From assembly GCF_019175385.1 (NCBI RefSeq), contig NC_083346.1, positions 84,086,543 through 84,150,542 of the forward strand: a stretch of 64,000 bases of DNA. Reading direction: 5' to 3'. Below are positions 1 through 11,587 of this stretch, in pieces (position 1 is the first letter of the stretch; each line of letters opens with the position of its first letter). The notes beneath the pieces were generated by a model. That model was not told the DNA's origin, searched no databases, and saw only the letters and a list, made by a program, of their open reading frames with translations. The stretch comes from Lycium barbarum (Eukaryota > Streptophyta > Magnoliopsida > Solanales > Solanaceae). The position numbers and the translations under genes were made by a program.

Positions 1-443
1 ACATCTTGAACCTGAACTAGATGATAAATGCATCCTTTCGTGATCATTTTCCTTTCCTTTAGATAGGAAATAAACCTACCATTTGGTGACACAGTATTCC
101 CTTTCCATTCTCTAACCGGTTCTCCCAGAAATTGCAAGCGAACCATTTTCATTCTACAATAAACATTGGTATAGCAAGAAGCCAACCAATCCATGCCCAA
201 AATAACATCAAAATCTATCATTTTTAACTCATGCAAGTCAATCATAGTACGACGGTCACAAATCACAACTATGCAGTTTCTATATACTCGGCAAGCTATT
301 AGGGATTCACCAACGAGTATAGACACCTCAAAAGGTTTGATCGACTCTGGTTTGACTCTAAACCGACCCGCAATATACGGAGTAACATATGACAATGTGG
401 AGCCCGGATCTATCAAACAATATACATTATGAGAAAATACCGA
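1..443 (-). pseudogene. E0 retropepsin-like protease fragment (Ty3/gypsy)
   Basis: Read on the minus strand, this stretch encodes the aspartic-protease part of a Ty3/gypsy polyprotein: an active-site-like LIDPGST segment near 395-410, then the conserved DVILGMDWL segment near 185-215, then the start of the linker to reverse transcriptase at the window edge. The family protease cuts Gag-Pol during particle maturation. The piece is cut at about 443 by the E1 insertion and resumes as gag at 13671, so E0 is the host of E1. The rest of Pol lies left of the window. Family assignment is secure. The gene is broken by insertion and is not functional. Confidence 0.85.
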
Positions 444-448
444 TAATA
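444..448. repeat. Left target-site duplication of E1 (TAATA)
   Basis: TAATA precedes the first base of the E1 3' LTR and is repeated at 13666-13670 after its other end. A matching 5-bp duplication is the expected integrase footprint and fixes the outer limits of E1. Confidence 0.9.
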
Positions 449-586
449 TGTCACGACCCAACCCCGTAGGCCATGACTAGTGCCCGAGCTGGACACTCGT
501 ATACACCCCTGTTAGCTATATGATCAAACCACAACCAAACATAATATGGAACCCATAGGACCGACACAGAGTCCCAGAACTGTCGT

Positions 587-590
<4 letters not shown>

Positions 591-652
<62 letters not shown>
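591..652. repeat. (AT)n microsatellite in E1 3' LTR
   Basis: This is a 62-bp AT run. The same place in the 5' LTR (about 7851-7862) has only about a dozen bases, so the run expanded or contracted after insertion. A second AT-rich run lies at about 800-842, and its partner at 8007-8052 is CA followed by TA. Confidence 0.95.
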
Positions 653-654
<2 letters not shown>

Positions 655-809
655 AGCAACCTGTCTCCTGAGGAGTCACTACTATCAACAGATAACACAG
701 TATATAAGCCGACAAGGCTGTCATAGCATGTGGGAACGTCCCAATTATATATACGCAAGCCGGCAAGGCTGCCACTACACACAACATCCCAAAACATATA
801 TATATATAT

Positions 810-846
<37 letters not shown>

Positions 847-1144
847 AGCCTACGAGGCTGCCACTACGAGTTGGAATGTCCCAAAGCATAAGTCATACTA
901 ACACAGCTGGACAACATATATACATATAACCCACACACATGTCTAAAGACCTCTAAGAGTAACAACAGTAGCATATGATGGGACAGGGCCCCGCCGTACC
1001 CCTGGACAAAACACATATATACAACAAAAGGTTCTGTACCAAAAATATGGGCTCCGGAACAACGGAGCTCTCCCAAAACAGCTGAGTAGGAGTCTTATAC
1101 TGAGGGGTCACCAACCGGCTATCTTTACCTGCGGGCATGAAAGG

Positions 1145-1186
1145 CAGCCCCCCGAGGAAAGGGGGTCAGTACGAAATATGTACTGA
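1145..1186 (-). promoter_or_regulatory. Conserved double stem-loop of the LTR (E1 copy)
   Basis: In element sense, TCAGTAC and GTACTGA are separated by seven bases (1166-1186), followed by a C-run, a short pyrimidine loop and a G-run (1145-1165). The same pair occurs in all the other LTRs that keep this region. Its role is unknown; position suggests the transcribed part of the LTR. Confidence 0.6.
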
Positions 1187-1309
1187 GTATGTAAAGCATG
1201 AAATATAGTAAAAGGATCATAACGGAAACAGAGATTCCAGGAGACAAGTATGATAATCAAGAAATCACTCTACCTGTGCAATACGAAACCAAATAATACA
1301 TATCATTAT

Positions 1310-1665
1310 CATATACCGTACCCGGCCCATTATGGGACTCGGTGCCCTAATCATATCATCATATCATCATATACATATGTATACCGTACCCGACCCTATA
1401 ATGATGGACTCGGTGAATAAAGTAATCATATGCCATCATATCATCATATACATATACCGTACCCGACCCTCTAGTAAGGGACTCGGTGGATAAAGTCGTG
1501 TACACGTATGCCGTACCCGGCCCATCACGGGACTCGGTGTCATAATCATATCATCATAGCATCATATACGGTACTCGGTCCTTTAGTAAGGGACTCGGTG
1601 AATAATGCAGTCACACTGTGCACGATAACATACCCGGCCCGGGACTCGATGAAAGATGTAACAAC
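1310..1665. repeat. Tandem hairpin-bearing LTR subrepeats
   Basis: Several degenerate units of very roughly 60-90 bp each carry CCGTACCCGGCCC, a short spacer and GGGACTCGGTG. The arms are partly self-complementary. A matching array lies at about 11715-12045 in the 5' LTR, and related arrays occur in LTRs X, F and S2. There is no CRISPR-type spacing and no cas gene. Confidence 0.7.
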
Positions 1666-2661
1666 AGTATGCACGAGCAGAGTAGTGAGTAACCATGTGC
1701 ATATGAATCATCTTTTGAGACTCAATAGACAAGTAGACTAATCAACGCTCAAGTATCAGGATGATAGTCATATTCAGTGCTCTTTGAATATCAGTATGAA
1801 CTATAGCAAATAAAGTCTCAGGGATCATGGACGGGTATCAAATCAATATGAGACAGCTCATGAAAGTTAAGGACATTAGTCATTATAGAGCCTTTCGGAA
1901 TAGAAACTTATACATACGATTATACTATCCAACATATAGAAAGTTCGGGGGCAGTAGCTTAACTACTTTAAAAGCTCTAACATCAAGAAGTGAATAAGAA
2001 TCATGAATCATATTCAGAACTTATGAATGGAATTACCTTAAAGCTCATGTCATTCATCATTTACGTCTAGGACATGCCAAAAGAAAGAAGGGATAGGCTT
2101 TACATACCTGTCAGCGACTATTCGTGAATCCTTTTCGCCTCGTCGCTCTTTTAGCCTATTTATATAAAAGTAACGTTATCATTAGTAAATATATTTTCTA
2201 GTCCACAAATCTATAGCCCATTTCTTATAGAACCTATATTTCAGCTTATATATTCTCGTTTAGGGTTTTCTATTATCTAAAAATTTAGCGAAAATCCGGC
2301 AGCACTTCCCCTATACATTCGCCTATCCCAAATTTCCAATTGCTCTCCTGTTGACACAGAAATACCAACAAAAACATATGGATACAATCATATCTTCAAT
2401 TCCTTTAATTCAACGAGAACAACATATTCATATCAACAAAATTTCAACTTTAACTCCCAAATCCTTTCGCCATATAATCCATGATAATAACAACGATACT
2501 ACTAATTAAACTTAATTTACCGTAGCTAGTTTAAATTGGCCCCATACGGCTCAAACTCCACTTCCATGTCAACATACACAACTCTTGCAATTACTTCCAC
2601 ATCCACCAATTCTTACAAAGACTAATAATCGTCTAAAACATGTTGGAAGGTATTAAACCTT

Positions 2662-2663
2662 AC
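2662..2663 (-). promoter_or_regulatory. Candidate 5' splice donor in E1 3' LTR
   Basis: On the minus strand the context is ATTAAG|GTAAGG, a strong plant donor match. It lies about 270 nt downstream of the TATA-like element near 2933. Equivalent donors occur at near-constant distance in nine other LTR copies. Confidence 0.55.
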
Positions 2664-3270
2664 CTTAATAAGTTTGGCTAAAACTATACCTTGGCCGTGA
2701 GCTTTCTTCACTCTTTCCCCTCCAATTGTGATTGAAAATTGAACAATTTAATGGTGTAGGGTGGGGCTGGCCGTAAGCTCCTTCCATAAGCTACCATGGC
2801 CGTGAGCTTCACAAGCTCCCATGGCCATGGCCGAATGCTTTCTCTTTCTAGAGCTTGGAGCTCTTCTCTCTAAAGCCTAATTTGCAAGTTTAATTTGTAG
2901 TATAAGTGATGACTTAGTCATCCACTTATGCTTATATATGATCCTTACAAAGTGGACATGTGTCAATTTTCATGACATGTGTCCATCTTTGTTCAAGGCC
3001 AACCAAATCTCGCCACTTGTCGTGGGTCCCACTTTCAATAATTACATTAATTAATCACTAATCCCTACTTAATAATATAATCACAATTTATTAATTCCTA
3101 ATCTCAAATATTTTTTCCCTACCAATTTGAAATTTATAAATAATTTTTTTTTTGTATTAATCGATGTTGAAAATTAAAAGCTCTTATTTCATGTCCGAGA
3201 ATAATTCCGCCTTTAACTTGAGTCGACTTGCTCGTGAATAATTTGACGTATAAATATACGGGGTATAACA

Positions 3271-3284
3271 TCCTTCCCCCCTTT
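3271..3284 (-). other. E1 polypurine tract
   Basis: The plus strand is TCCTTCCCCCCTTT, so the element strand is purine-only directly before the 3' LTR. This is the expected plus-strand DNA primer. The sequence beyond it (TTCGAGGA and AATGTTC-type words) is shared with the PPT neighbourhoods of A, B, C and Y. Confidence 0.85.
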
Positions 3285-6200
3285 AGAACATTCTTCCTCG
3301 AATGTTGAACTGATTCTGAACTCCCAATAATTCTCAAGTGGTCTCTTACCTAATTACGCCCTTTTTATACCTCTTTCGTTTGTCGACTCGCTTTAGTTCA
3401 TTATAGCGCATTCCAGGTCTTTACATAGTCATTCCCTTAATATCTCCTCCTTCTGTTGCTTCTCGAGGTAATTATTCCCTGCCGTTATCTTTGCTCTTCT
3501 CTTTGTTTCACCGTTGGTTATCAGCTGGATTTCGAGCTGTTCTGCTGAAGTGTTACTGTCTCTCTTATTTGCATACTCTTAGTTGTACAGTCATCGATTG
3601 ATTCAGATTTGTATTCACGGTACACGTAGTCATGACTCGACTCTTTCTTCTTTATAGTTACACCCTTAGGGTATCGTTTCCTTTTTCTTACCTCTCCATC
3701 TTTAATTATGATTCTTATAATGCGTAGACGTCTCTCGTCGGTCCATTAGACTTCAGTATCCCTGGGGTATCGCATGCCTCTGGTAACCCGTGGACTCTTC
3801 GCAAGTTCTACGAGTAAAACGAACTTTTCCAGAGGGTAATATTCTTGTACTCCAATACCCTTGTTTTACTCTGCTGCGACAGTCTGTATTCTGGACTCCT
3901 CTGTGTCACATGTCACTTTCTGAATTTCCTTTAAAGGTCTTTAACTATCATTTTCTTTTGCTTCTTGATCTTGATCTTTAGGGTTGACTATCACTTAGTG
4001 CTACGGCTCCCCCATACTCCAACTTTACTGTCGTCCAGTAACTAGTATCCCACTTGTTCTGATTGTCTTGGTTAACTCATTTAGTAATTTCTCTTAACAT
4101 GACTGATAATACTTTACGCATATTATTTCGTGTCAGTTCTTTATTTGACTCAAATTCTTCTATTGCCCCTTTAGTCAAATTCACTCTTAGTTCTCTTACC
4201 ACACATCCTATTGCAATCTTTACACAAGTATGTGTAGGTGCTCGAATCAGCCTAGTAATTACCTTAGCGTTGCCTCGCTTTTCTTTATGCAGACCCTATA
4301 TCCTCCTCTTATATCTTTCAACTTCTATCATGGCTCAACTATGGTTTTTGCCCTCAGTACTAAATATATCTCCGTAGTTTTTCCTCAGACCATCTTACAC
4401 CTTCCTTCGATGTATCTGAAATATCGCAATCACATTGTTGTTACTGAATTCTTACTCTTCTTATCAAGTGTTCACTTGGCCTCATTTTTAGTATACAAGT
4501 ATTCGTGGGTTGCATAACTATTCCTGTACAATTCGTACAAAGTGCATCCAATCTTAGTCATAGTCTTTCCTTCTCCTGGTGTACTCTACATATCTTATTG
4601 TACTAAACTCACTTGCTGTCTATTTCGCCATCCTCTTTCCCCCTTTCTTTATTCACCATATGACTTTCTCATATCCTACTATAGGAGAGATTTGCTATTC
4701 TTTCTCCTTTGCTACTTATGTGTCGCAATATTATTAGTCATTAACTCCGTTGTCAACATCTTAATCTCTAATCCAGTATAGCCTTGCTATCTTTTATAAT
4801 ATCCTTTTAAGTTACTTGTTACCATTCTCTCGTCATATTCTTCCTTTTTATAAGCATCCACCTTCTGATGTCAGATTATCCAAGGCCTTTACTAATAATT
4901 CTCAGCACTGTCTCAAATACTATCTTGACTACTTGTTCGTTTTATCGCTAGCCTTCAGATCTTACCAACTTATTCCAGCATAAGGTTTCACTTGAGATTT
5001 GAGTATCCATATTAAACGTGTTGCAGTGCCAGTTGATTTCATCTTACACTTGCATTTCTCTCATTCGATTCCCCCCTTTTGGGTGTACTTGCATCATTAT
5101 CTATTTATATTCCACTCTACGTCTGCATTTCAAATTTCAAATTCCTACGATTCTTTGTCCATACATTTGGTGTACTGTGCCACATCTATGTCTTCCTTTA
5201 TACCATCTATAACTTGGATTGCCCATGTACGAACCCTTAACATAATCACGAGGTGATGAGAACCCTCGATATATAGTACAACATCTAATCTAATGGTTGG
5301 TACTCGAGTATTGTAATTAGTGTAGTAATTTATCCAAAGCCATATTCCATTCATTCCAAGCAGTAATTAGCTAGTACTTATAGTCATTTCAAATTCTCCA
5401 TTTGGTAGCACTTATATTCTAACGATAAGTGTCCCAAGCTTTCCTATAATACCATCTTTATCCCAACGGATATCATCTGTTTCTTCTAATAAATTCACAA
5501 TACCTCAGTCGTTTCGCAAATCCACAATCCTTGTCCTTTAAGGATTTCACTATTTCCGAGGTGAGGTCACATACACTTAGTACTTCTTTATGCCTCATGC
5601 TCTTTCATCCCTGTCGTATACTCAGCGCTAACTTCTAACTTGCTCGAAATCATATCAAATTCATCTTAGTAATGGTCTTGTCTTATCACCTTCTCGTTTT
5701 ACTATATCTTACGTTCATAGCTATATATTTCCCTTTTATCCTGTACACGTACTCAATTTATTACGTCCGTCTTGAGTGCTTCCTTTAGTATTCCTTTCAT
5801 TTCTCCAGTCTATGTCCATCTTTTATTTTTTCCACGAGGAATCTCATGCTATTCCCGTATCTTTAAGAAAACACAACTTCTACATAAGCCCTTTCTCATT
5901 TTCAAATCATATTCTGTTTATCTCTTTTTATTCTTATCACACTAGTTATTTCTGGCATTCATTCTGTCTCGTTGCTGATCTTTCTTCAGGTTGGTCTTTC
6001 ACAGTTCTGTCACTTGTATTACTCGTTTTCCAAGCTATACATGTCATAACGCATCGCTACACTATAATCCCACTCGTTTTCTTCTTATCTTCTTCCTTCT
6101 ATTAACTCCTCCTCTTCCTGTGTTCGCTTTCACTTTTGTTACCACTTGACTTTGTTTTGAACTTTCCCTATTGAACTTTTGAAGTCCTTCTTGTTCGTTC

Positions 6201-7219
6201 TACATTTACTTTTCCGTTTCACACTAATCACATCGTATTCTTTTCCTTGCTAGGCTTTACTCCTTTCTATAGCAATCCTTATAGTTTTCACATTACATCT
6301 TTTTCGTAATCTATCCTATAACGTAACACTTCTTAGTCTCATCCACGATTCTTACTATGTTTCAATTACACTCTATGGACTAGGCGTACTTAACCCGTCA
6401 CTCTTTTTGATCAATCTTATCCTTAATATCTCACAAGCTTTCTTATCAATACCTTCATGATCTGTCATAACTCTTCCTCTTCCGCACTTTTGTCTCACTC
6501 ATACTATCACTCCTTTTAATTGTAAACTCGTCGTAAGTTATCCCTTAGTGTCGCAAGCCCTTCCGAATCATCCTAGCATTTCATCAACAACACGTGGAAC
6601 ACATGACCCATGACAACTCACAAGTTGAGTCTTTCTTCTACAAATTCCATCTCCAATTAATTGATTGACAACTAATAAAAGGTTACTATGGAGCATTCTC
6701 CATCCACCAGCAGAAGAAAACTAGAATCCGACAAGCACCACAGGACTTCTTAGTGCTTGATTCACATTGTTCACCTCCATATTTTTCCTTGGGTCGCGAG
6801 CGAACCATTTAGTTCACAAACTACTTGTTGTATGCTTTGTACTCTCCCAATAAAGTGAAACGTAATTGCTGGACGTTTTTGCCCTACAACATGAGCTTTT
6901 TCTAAGGCAAAATGTGGTTGGAACATATTCTGGTCCGTTCAAATGAATCGCGAATTCGCTGCTCATATCTGCTTCTTCAAAACAAGGTCTTCCAAATAAG
7001 AATGATGCCTCTTATGGATGATGTGAGGGTATTTCTTAGAGCTTTAAGCCAACATAGCAATTTACCCTATCAGTATCGATTTTCAAGACATATTATTAAC
7101 TCATATCTCATTCTTTTTCTTTTTCCTATTTCTTGGAAAATTTGGGCAAAGTTCCCTCTGTATTTCTTACTATCCTAGAACCTGCACGCAGGAAATACCA
7201 ACAGTGCCTCACAGGGCCA

Positions 7220-7220
<1 letters not shown>

Positions 7221-7262
<42 letters not shown>
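7221..7262. repeat. (AT)n microsatellite in E1 interior
   Basis: A run of about 42 bp of alternating A and T. The same place in element A (about 46795-46805) is only a short TATATATG stretch, so the run expanded here. Confidence 0.9.
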
Positions 7263-7263
<1 letters not shown>

Positions 7264-7504
7264 TATCACAGCCACACAGGGCTCCCAATATGGACTACAA
7301 TATGAAACTAATGAACTTACCTCGTATGTCCAACTCAAACTGCACCTTTTACACTTTCGTATTTACTTCCCTTTCAATCTTCAACTTTACCTTTCAATCG
7401 TGCTTTAAATACCTTGCCCAACATATATCTTTCGCATCGCTGCTTACCTGCATACTTGTAACTTCCAATATCATCAGTCACTTCCCTCTGTCGATACCAT
7501 TCTT

Positions 7505-7507
7505 CTG
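7505..7507 (-). promoter_or_regulatory. Candidate 3' splice acceptor in E1 leader
   Basis: On the minus strand this reads ATTTTAGCAG|AAGAATG. The AG lies 199 nt from the PBS start, the same place as in the gag-bearing elements, although the ATG that follows here opens only a few codons. Confidence 0.5.
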
Positions 7508-7612
7508 CTAAAATTAAGGGTTAGTATAAGGAATCTCATTTCCTATGGTTTGGCTCTATCGCACAATCTTAGATATGAAAGAAAGGTAACATCTTAAATG
7601 TCCTGTAGCTTC

Positions 7613-7651
7613 CTGTTTATAGATGTGGTGCACAACACACCGATAAACAAG
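7613..7651 (-). promoter_or_regulatory. Leader hairpin with GTGCAC loop (E1)
   Basis: In element sense an outer stem of CTTGTTTAT type encloses an inner stem and an 8-nt loop containing the self-complementary GTGCAC (7628-7633). The same hairpin follows the PBS in C, F, B, A and G. It is a candidate RNA-dimerisation or packaging signal. Confidence 0.5.
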
Positions 7652-7690
7652 ACTCTACTAGACACAGTCTGTAGACACTCCAAGGACGAA

Positions 7691-7704
7691 CTGCTCTGAT
7701 ACCA
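7691..7704 (-). other. E1 primer-binding site (initiator tRNA-Met)
   Basis: The complement of this stretch is TGGTATCAGAGCAG, the standard plant initiator-Met PBS, four bases from the LTR end. It fixes the minus orientation and identifies the LTR to its right as the 5' LTR. Confidence 0.95.
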
Positions 7705-8003
7705 CTTTTGTCACGACCCAACCCCGTAGGCCATGACTAGTGCCCGAGCTGGACACTCGTATACACCCCTGTTAGCTATATGATCAATCCACAACAAAAC
7801 ATAATATGGAACCCATAGGACCGACACAAAGTCCCAGAACTGTCGTACAAATATATATATATCAAGCAACCTGTCTCCTGAGGAGTCACTACTATCAATA
7901 GATAACACAGTATATAAGCCGACAAGGCTGTCATAGCATGTGGGAACGTCCCAACTATATATACGCAAGCCGGAAAGGCTGCCACTACACACAACATCCC
8001 AAA

Positions 8004-8053
<50 letters not shown>

Positions 8054-8400
8054 GCAAGCCGACAAGGCTGCCACTACGAGTGGGAACGTCCCAAAACATA
8101 AGTCATACTAACACAGCTGGACAACATATATACATATAACCCACACACATGTCTACAGACCTCTAAGAGTAACAACAGTAGCATATGACGGGACAGGTCC
8201 CCGCGGTACCCCTGGACAAAACACATATATGCAACGAAAGGTTCTGTACCAAAAATCTGGGCTCCGGAACAACGGAGATCTCCCAAAACAGCTGAGTACA
8301 AGTCCTATGCTGAGGGGTCACCAACCGGCTATATGTACCTGCGGGCATGAAAAGCAGCCCCCCGAGGAAAGGGGGTCAGTACGGAATATGTACTGAGTAT

Positions 8401-8405
8401 GTAAA
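8401..8405. repeat. Left target-site duplication of S1 (GTAAA)
   Basis: GTAAA is repeated at 11588-11592. The uninterrupted 3' LTR of E1 has a single copy at the same place (about 1191-1195), which confirms the empty site. Confidence 0.93.
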
Positions 8406-11400
8406 TGTCACACCCCGACTTTACTAGGGTGTGATGGGCACCCGACCCCATATCTGGAGCCGAACGAACCCGCTGACTCTTATTACATAGATAAACTCTT
8501 GTATCAATTAAGAAATAAATACATGGTAAGCCCTCTAATATTTTTTTTTCATAAGTAATGTCTATCATCATATGGGACCCGCGACATGAAACGTAATAAC
8601 ATTGTGACGGTTGAAGCCGTCTACCAAGCTGACACTCTATACTCATGACTCTGTCTGCAAAGTCTCTAACATTGAACAAACACCATAGCTCATATACTCT
8701 GACTCGGCAGCACTCCAGAACAAGTGGAGCCCGCCAACTCCGCTGGAACATCTTCTATGATAACTGTGGCTCAGCTGGTGTACCTGCGCGGCATGAACGC
8801 AGCCCCCGAAGAAGAGGGGTCAGTACGAGTAATGTACTGAGTATGTAAGGCATGAATAGTGACATAATAAAGGAATATATAGTATGAATAATAACGGAAT
8901 AGACATATGGAGCTTATCTTGGGACAGAAGTAACCTGTACATATGAATGCCTTTCAGGCAGATGCCATGCATGCTTCGTCTTTTTTTCAGAAAACAGTAC
9001 TTCTTATTTACATGTACAGAAACGAGAACGTTTCAGAAAACGGTATCCTTTATTCACATTTACAGACGCCGAGTACATCGGCTCTCCCACCCCCCTCCCT
9101 AACAGTGTCCCAACATATCATATATAAATATATATAACATATACAGACGCCGTATCCGGCTCTCCCATATCCCGCGTCCGGGCATCCCGCGTCCGGGACG
9201 AAATCCAGCTGAATCAGGTGGTGATGTAACAGTAGCCCTTCCCCTTTTCCTCATATACATATACATATACATATTCACATTCATATACATATGTCATACA
9301 ATTGGCATGCATGAGAGCCCAAAGAAAGTCATGTGTCCATCGGAGTGACGTAAGGTCGGTGACCTCCGATTACATTATGGAATAATCATGGTCACTTTGT
9401 CTCACCTTGAAGGAACGAGTATTTTAAGGCGAGACTACCAACGGAAAATATCCTTAAGAGAGAGCATAGAATGAAATCATGGACATTATAACCGCCAACT
9501 AATATGCTTTGAAGTCTTTTAGAAACTAGTGTCATAGCTAAGGAATAGAATTGAGGTTCAAGAACTAGTATAACACTTTCATATTCACATAGGATTCTTA
9601 GCTCAAGACTCTTAGTCATGGAATCATTCTTGTTGTACTTATCGTAGGAATATTCTCTTTCTCAACATCATCATTATCATTGTCATCATAGGAGTATCTT
9701 CGTTAGCATAGTTACAGTACTTGTCATTCGGTGAACGGAATACGGATCAAGGGTTTCTTTGGATTCTGCTTCAAAATAAATCAAACGGAACAATAAGGAA
9801 AAGCCGGGGACCATGGGCCCACCTCAGGTCAAATGAGGCGGCGTACCAAATTTACATATGTTACATGTCATGGCGTTACTTGTGAGGGTTTTAGGGTAGT
9901 CGGGTCCTATTTATGCGAGTTCTAGAGGTTTAGGAAGTTCTTTCAACATTTTACACAATTTTTAATTCAATTCTACTGAATGAAAAAGGGGAAACTTTAA
10001 GCGCGGATTCCGGAGGGTAGAGTTATCCCCGAGGCTCATATCCAACATATTACATCTAAGACATGCCATAGAAGGAAGGGTGAAGCCTTACATACCTTTT
10101 CTGCTTCTTATGCGACTCCAAATTCACGTTCCAAATCCGCCAAAATCTACAAATTGGTCATGTTTACCAAAACTTGATTAGAGCCTTTAGAAGTTGATTC
10201 TTTAAAGTAACACTTTCTCTGCCGAAATTTCGGCAGCATTTCCCCTGTAAATATGCCACCCCCGAGAATATGGCTCGGCCCAATTCAACAGCAACCCAAC
10301 CAACAACCAAGCTATAACGTCAATAATCAATTCAAGAATACATTCTAACATTAAGCGCTCTTCCTACATAGTCCGACAACATTCACAATATTCACAATGA
10401 TTTAATGCTACCCGAAAACTTCAACAAAAGTGTAACCACACATTTTTATTCTAGATTCATAACCCACATTAAAACCATGCATTGCTAACATCATATTCGT
10501 ACAAATATAAAGACGCATACTAATATTACATTAACTTCTCCACCAATCTACAACCAATTTCCATTTCGTTCCAACCCTTTAATCCTTCATATAATATCAT
10601 AGAATCCGCAACGACATCGACTAGAATATTACATGAAATCAATTCATCATAGCTTACCACACAATAACATTCTCGGCCACAACAACTACACCCCTATTTT
10701 CATGAATTTCCATCCTTTTCCATACATTGCAACAACAACTAACATACTACATAGAATTAATCCATTCTCTTCCAAATCACACTATGACCACACGGCCACA
10801 ACTACATATACACGGACAACTATTCAACATCCATATTTTCATAATCTTCATGAGTTCCATTCACTCCCACACACCACAACATACACAACCATACATAACA
10901 TATAAAAGAAGATTAAGTTCTTACCCTTTTCTTCAATTTCCCACATGGCTAGAATGTTGATTTGCAACAATAAATGTTCTACTTGTTCCAATGACCTCTT
11001 CTCCTTGCTAGGGACCTTCCAATTAGTAGAGAGTAATTTTTGAGAAATTGTTTCCAAGGTTCTTGTTTCCTCCAAGCTTGGCCGAAATTGGCCCTTTGAT
11101 TTTCTCCCAAACTGTCTTCTTTTTTCTTTGTTTCTTCAACTCTCCAAATTGATGAATTAGTCCTCTCCTTTTATATATATATATATAGTCTCCTCCAATC
11201 TTATGTGGCCACCTATCCATCTCTAGATTCTTCTTAATTTGGTGGCAAAGATGACTTATTTGTCATTTTTTTTTTTCTAGAGTTTTCTTGAAGCAAGCTT
11301 TGCCCCTTATGTTGTTATAATTTACCATTAGCCCTTATTAATTAATAAAAATGTGGACATATAGGGGCATGCCACACGGCCAAGGGCCCTTCAAGAACAT

Positions 11401-11587
11401 TCTTGATATTTTTTTGTGAAATTCCCATTTTGCCCTTAGTCCTTCGCAATATTTCCAAACTACCAATGTTCGTAAATAATATTCACAACAAATTATACAT
11501 TATAATAAATTTTTGAAAATGGTCATTCCCTTTACTTCGTCACGACTACTTTGGGATATCCGAAAGTACGAAATACGGGATATAACA
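8406..11587 (-). mobile_element. S1: solo LTR of a long-LTR Tekay-like family
   Basis: A 3,182 bp unit starts TGTCACACCCC, ends GGGATATAACA and is flanked by perfect GTAAA repeats, with no PBS, PPT or coding domain. It resembles S2 (57839-61007) in length, ends and internal order, so it is a solo LTR left by recombination between two LTRs. It contains the double stem-loop (about 8800-8840), CCG-rich subrepeats near 9065-9200, a donor consensus at 10923-10924 and a TA-rich TATA region at 11172-11188. Orientation is minus. Confidence 0.9.

Larger units (their letters stand above)
449..3270 (-). repeat. E1 3' LTR
   Basis: The plus strand begins TGTCACGACC and ends GGGTATAACA, so the element-sense LTR runs TGTTATACCCC to GGGTCGTGACA. 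At 2,822 bp it is matched by the second copy at 7709-8405 plus 11593-13665. In element sense it holds a TATA-like stretch near 2933, a splice-donor consensus at 2662-2663, a tandem hairpin array (1310-1665), a stem-loop pair (1145-1186) and TA runs. The next plus-strand bases are the complement of a polypurine tract, which makes this the 3' LTR. Confidence 0.9.
3271..7708 (-). other. E1 non-coding interior (LARD domain)
   Basis: This is 4.4 kb between the LTRs with no Gag, protease, RT, RNase H or integrase motif on either strand. The plus strand is strongly pyrimidine-rich, so the element transcript would be purine-rich; the modest plus-strand frames at 4063-4781 and 5776-6105 are low-complexity products of that bias. 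Its right end (about 7120-7708) aligns by eye with 46700-47384 of element A. It includes a TA run (7221-7262), the hairpin and acceptor of the leader, and the PBS. Confidence 0.75.

Noticed and set aside
516..889. Open frames rich in alternating Ile-Tyr on the minus strand (also near 7200, 7776, 15463, 60424)
   Set aside because: They are translations of TA microsatellites inside LTRs and interiors; no conserved protein.
1310..1665. Regularly repeated short sequences that might suggest a CRISPR array
   Set aside because: Units are degenerate, spacers are similar to one another, and this is plant LTR sequence with a second copy in the partner LTR.
4063..6105. Series of plus-strand open frames in the E1 interior
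   Set aside because: Hydrophobic, Ser/Phe/Leu-rich products of a pyrimidine-rich strand, on the wrong strand for the element, without a recognisable domain.
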